A stretch of 33,964 nucleotides of DNA, from NCBI GenBank assembly GCA_007376485.1, contig VMGJ01000008.1:1-33964 (forward strand). Direction: 5' to 3'. The notes beneath the pieces were generated by a model. That model saw only the letters and a program-made list of their open reading frames with translations, made no database searches and had not been told where the DNA came from. Of the stretch, positions 31,559 through 33,964 are shown one piece after another. Position 1 is the first letter of the stretch. Each line of letters begins with the position of its first letter. The position numbers were made by a program, and so were the translations under genes. Source of the DNA: Parcubacteria group bacterium Licking1014_17. GTDB lineage: Bacteria; Patescibacteriota; Minisyncoccia; 2-02-FULL-40-12; IGHO2-01-FULL-4-A.

Positions 31559-33382
31559 ATGCGGTCACTGGCGAAATACATTTCGGTAATAATACTCATA
31601 CTCTTGGTCACCTCCGCCTTGGTGGTCGTTTTCGGTTCGCCGTCCGGCACCGCCCCTGAAACCGTATCTCTAAGCAAACTGGTCACTCAAATCAACGCCG
31701 GGCAAGTCAAAGACATCACCGTAAGGGACAGCAATCTGGATATTACCCTCATTGAGGGCGACAAAAAGGAAACTGCTCAGAAAGAAACCGAGAGCTCGCT
31801 TAGCCAAACGCTCGCCGATCTCGGCGTGGATAAAAATCAACTCGCCAAAGTTAATATAGATATCGGCCAGAATAACAGCGTCCTCCAATACATGGGGAAT
31901 CTTCTGCCGATCGTCCTGCCCTTTATTTTTGTAATGCTTATTTTTTGGTATATGTTCCGCCAAGCTCAAAGAGGCACGATGAACGCCATGAGTTTCGGCA
32001 AAACTAAAGCCCGCCTGGCGACTGAATTATTCGGCAAGAAAAGAATCACTTTCAAAGATGTCGCCGGCCTTGCCGAAGCCAAAGAAGAAGTTTCGGAAGT
32101 TGTGGAATTTTTAAGAGACCCGACGAAATTCCGCCGGCTCGGCGCTCGAATGCCCCGCGGCGTGCTGTTGGTCGGCTCGCCCGGCACGGGAAAAACTCTG
32201 CTTGCCAAAGCCGTGGCGAATGAAGCCAGTGTCCCCTTTCACTTCGTTTCCGGTTCCGAGTTCGTGGAAATGTTTGTCGGCGTGGGAGCAACGAGGGTCC
32301 GCGACACTTTTGAAAACGCCAAAAAAACCGCGCCCGCGATAATTTTCATAGATGAAATTGATGCCGTCGGCAGGCACCGCGGAGCCGGTCTTGGCGGCGG
32401 GCACGATGAAAGAGAGCAAACCTTGAACCAGATTCTCGTTGAAATGGACGGATTTGACACCAACGATGCGGTTGTCGTCATCGCGGCAACCAATCGTCCT
32501 GATATTTTGGACCCGGCGCTTCTGCGCCCGGGCAGGTTTGACCGCCGGATAGTGCTTGATGAGCCGTCAATCAATGACCGCGAAGCAATCCTGAAAATCC
32601 ACTCTGCCGAAAAACCCCTCGCGGATGACGTGAATTTGCGCGTGGTCGCCGAGCGCACCGTCGGCTTTTCCGGCGCCGACCTCGCCAACATCGTAAACGA
32701 GGCGGCAATTCTCGCGGCAAGAACAAACCAATTCGAAATCACCCAAAATAATCTTTTAATCGCGATAGAGAAGGTTATGCTCGGTCCCGAAAGAAAGAAT
32801 CACATTTTTACCGAAAAAGAAAAAAAAATCACCGCTTATCATGAAGCCGGCCACGCGCTGGTCGCGGCGTCGCTTCCCAACACCGACCCGATTCACAAGG
32901 TCTCCATTGTTTCGCGGGGGCACGTCGGGGGCTACACCTTAAAACTGCCCAGCGAAGACAAACATCTCCGAACCAAGTCGGAATTTGAGTCCGAACTCGC
33001 CGTTCTTTTGGGCGGATTTTCGGCTGAACAGGAAACGTTTAAGGATACCACCACTGGTGCCTCAAGCGACCTGAAAATCGCTTCCGAGCTGGCAAGAAGA
33101 ATGATTACCGAATACGGAATGTCGGGCAAACTCGGGCCAATTACGTTTGGCGACAAGGAACAGCTGGTTTTTCTCGGCAAAGACATCGCTAACCACCAAA
33201 ATTATTCAAACGAAATTGCTTACCAGATAGACCAGGAAGTAAAAAATATGATTGACGCCGCCCTCAAGCGCGCCGGAGAAATAATTTCCAAAAAAATTGA
33301 CCTCCTCAAAAAAATCGCCGAAGAACTTCTCCAAAAAGAAACTCTTGAACAGGCGGAGTTTTATGCTTTAGTAAACGCGTAA
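31559..33382 (+). CDS. ftsH: ATP-dependent zinc metalloprotease FtsH
   Basis: Membrane-bound AAA+ protease for quality control of membrane and short-lived proteins. It has 607 residues. Two membrane helices (about 6-25 and 112-132) flank an extracytoplasmic domain of about 85 residues. Walker A is GSPGTGKT (206-213; the usual second Pro is Ser), Walker B IIFIDEID (261-268), [23 protein letters not shown] (310-329), the zinc site HEAGH (428-432) and a later Asp ligand in TTGASSDLK. The C-terminal tail is short. ATG 31559 is used instead of a GTG at 31541 because the -10 box overlaps the latter. Convergent terminator follows. Confidence 0.96.
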   Translation: MRSLAKYISVIILILLVTSALVVVFGSPSGTAPETVSLSKLVTQINAGQVKDITVRDSNLDITLIEGDKKETAQKETESSLSQTLADLGVDKNQLAKVNIDIGQNNSVLQYMGNLLPIVLPFIFVMLIFWYMFRQAQRGTMNAMSFGKTKARLATELFGKKRITFKDVAGLAEAKEEVSEVVEFLRDPTKFRRLGARMPRGVLLVGSPGTGKTLLAKAVANEASVPFHFVSGSEFVEMFVGVGATRVRDTFENAKKTAPAIIFIDEIDAVGRHRGAGLGGGHDEREQTLNQILVEMDGFDTNDAVVVIAATNRPDILDPALLRPGRFDRRIVLDEPSINDREAILKIHSAEKPLADDVNLRVVAERTVGFSGADLANIVNEAAILAARTNQFEITQNNLLIAIEKVMLGPERKNHIFTEKEKKITAYHEAGHALVAASLPNTDPIHKVSIVSRGHVGGYTLKLPSEDKHLRTKSEFESELAVLLGGFSAEQETFKDTTTGASSDLKIASELARRMITEYGMSGKLGPITFGDKEQLVFLGKDIANHQNYSNEIAYQIDQEVKNMIDAALKRAGEIISKKIDLLKKIAEELLQKETLEQAEFYALVNA

Positions 33383-33388
33383 TAAAAA

Positions 33389-33415
33389 AAGGGCTGGCGA
33401 ACTCTGCCAGCCCTT
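33389..33415. terminator. Bidirectional terminator between ftsH and the next minus-strand gene
   Basis: A 10-bp stem AAGGGCTGGC (33389-33398) / GCCAGCCCTT (33406-33415), 6 bases after the ftsH stop. An A-run lies to the left (a U-tract for the minus strand); the right side has a weaker T-run (GGTCTTTTG). Confidence 0.75.
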
Positions 33416-33431
33416 GCTTCGGTCTTTTGTA

Positions 33432-33872
33432 TTATATGCTACTCACCTTCCTGTAGAGACCCACGGTTTTGATTTCTTCAAATACTTTCTGCTCAAGATC
33501 TAACTTCGTGACTAAAAAACCCTTCCCCCATTCACTTGTCAAAAAGTATTTGGAGGAATCAGGGATACCTCTATGGCCAAGATCATGAAGTACACGCACT
33601 GTGTCCCAGTAGGTTTTCTTGTTTTTTCCTACAATTTCCTGCAGAGTGCTAAGACTAACAATTCTCGCGCCTATCGCAAGCACCCGGCCATCGTCGTCCA
33701 ACTTACTGGAATCTACAGACACTTTTAGGAGTTTGGCCTCCTCATCACATGCCTTATGGAACTCTTGTGACAGAACGGCCAGGTATCCCAGAACACCAAG
33801 AGGATGCTTCCTAATTATACCCTTCAGAAGTTCCTCGAGCTCTTTTCTCATGTCCCGCTCGTCACCGTTCAT
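33432..33872 (-). CDS. Soluble helical protein of unknown function
   Basis: A 146-residue protein starting at ATG 33872 (a TTG two codons upstream is also in frame). It is mostly helical: RKELEELLKGIIRKH, GVLGYLAVLSQEFHKACDEE, LSTLQEIVGKNKKTYWDTVR, then a short beta/turn part with GHRGIPDSSKYFLTSEWGKG and a final amphipathic helix. The region VGKNKKTYWDTVRVLHDLGH may form a winged-helix-like unit, but I cannot name a family. There is no signal peptide. It is divergent from the truncated gene at 33912, with the inverted repeat 33889-33911 in the 39-base gap between them. Confidence 0.6.
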   Translation of the reverse strand: MNGDERDMRKELEELLKGIIRKHPLGVLGYLAVLSQEFHKACDEEAKLLKVSVDSSKLDDDGRVLAIGARIVSLSTLQEIVGKNKKTYWDTVRVLHDLGHRGIPDSSKYFLTSEWGKGFLVTKLDLEQKVFEEIKTVGLYRKVSSI

Positions 33873-33888
33873 TCCCAAATGTATTAGG

Positions 33889-33911
33889 ACACTCTTGTAA
33901 AATAAGAGTGT
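33889..33911. promoter_or_regulatory. Operator-like inverted repeat over a -10 box
   Basis: ACACTCTT (33889-33896) - GTAAAAT - AAGAGTGT (33904-33911), a perfect 8-bp inverted repeat whose spacer holds the TAAAAT -10 box. The right arm abuts ATG 33912. It is placed to be bound by a repressor of the downstream gene, or it may be the terminal inverted repeat of an insertion element. Confidence 0.55.
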
Positions 33912-33964
33912 ATGGAATTTAGAAATATTTCCGCGGCGGAACGGCTGGAAATCTCAATACTTCG
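33912..33964 (+). CDS. Start of a gene cut by the window end; possibly a helix-turn-helix transposase or regulator
   Basis: Only 17 codons are seen, beginning MEFRNISAAERLEISIL. The pattern 'ISAAERLEISIL' resembles the first helix of the HTH_38 domain found in IS30-type transposases and related regulators. The fragment is too short to be sure. The perfect inverted repeat just before the ATG would suit either an element end or an operator. Confidence 0.35.
   Translation, partial: MEFRNISAAERLEISIL

Overview
The window reads as a piece of a Patescibacteria (Candidate Phyla Radiation) genome, most likely Parcubacteria/Paceibacteria-like. This is inferred from gene content: a tight cluster of T4SS-pilin-type (VirB2/TrbC-like) membrane proteins, secreted proteins with AW(S/G)EN(x)GW repeats and Ser/Thr/Pro-rich stalks, short versions of housekeeping enzymes, and almost no Shine-Dalgarno sites. 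TGA is used as a stop (for example at 2250 and 19745), so this is not a code-25 lineage.

Layout. 1-815: an unexplained tract, a small membrane protein and a DUF3850 protein ending in a clear terminator. 1003-2226: the classic infC-rpmI-rplT translation operon. 2250-9514 (minus): a four-gene envelope operon (84-aa membrane protein, 575-aa repeat protein, phosphoglycerate mutase gpmI, 1226-aa stalked surface protein) with ATGA overlaps around gpmI. 9515-9956: AT-rich spacer and tRNA-Glu(UUC). 9986-15632 (plus): tsaD, valS, a PrsW-type protease, Hsp20 and a VanW protein. 15643-17388: a minimal serine-recombinase element abutting tRNA-Leu(UAG), with a large palindrome on its left, 72-bp perfect inverted repeats, and a recombinase reading frame that runs through the tRNA gene in antisense. 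17463-21656 (minus): a methyltransferase, an orphan solute-binding protein, a pilin-like/M15-like fusion and three small pilin-like proteins. 21747-25258 (minus): MBL hydrolase, a small membrane protein and gyrA. 25331-26913 (minus): an MvaI/BcnI-type restriction-modification pair. 26941-27075: a strongly predicted three-way-junction RNA upstream of a four-domain S1 protein (27138-28268). 28345-30822: two charged coiled-coil proteins of unknown function. 30844-33872: ftsH flanked by two unknown minus-strand genes, each separated from its neighbour by a bidirectional terminator. 33912-end: the start of a truncated gene behind a perfect inverted repeat.

Functionally the window mixes core information processing (IF-3, L35, L20, TsaD, ValRS, S1, GyrA, two tRNAs), proteostasis (FtsH, Hsp20, PrsW-like) and two envelope modules. 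The items most worth a second look are the three-way-junction RNA before the S1 gene, the recombinase element whose 3' coding end lies in the attachment region, an apparent 18-residue internal deletion in TsaD, the M15-like domain fused to a pilin-like membrane segment, and a recurrent leaderless-promoter pattern. All functions are inferred from sequence read by eye; no searches or folding calculations were run.
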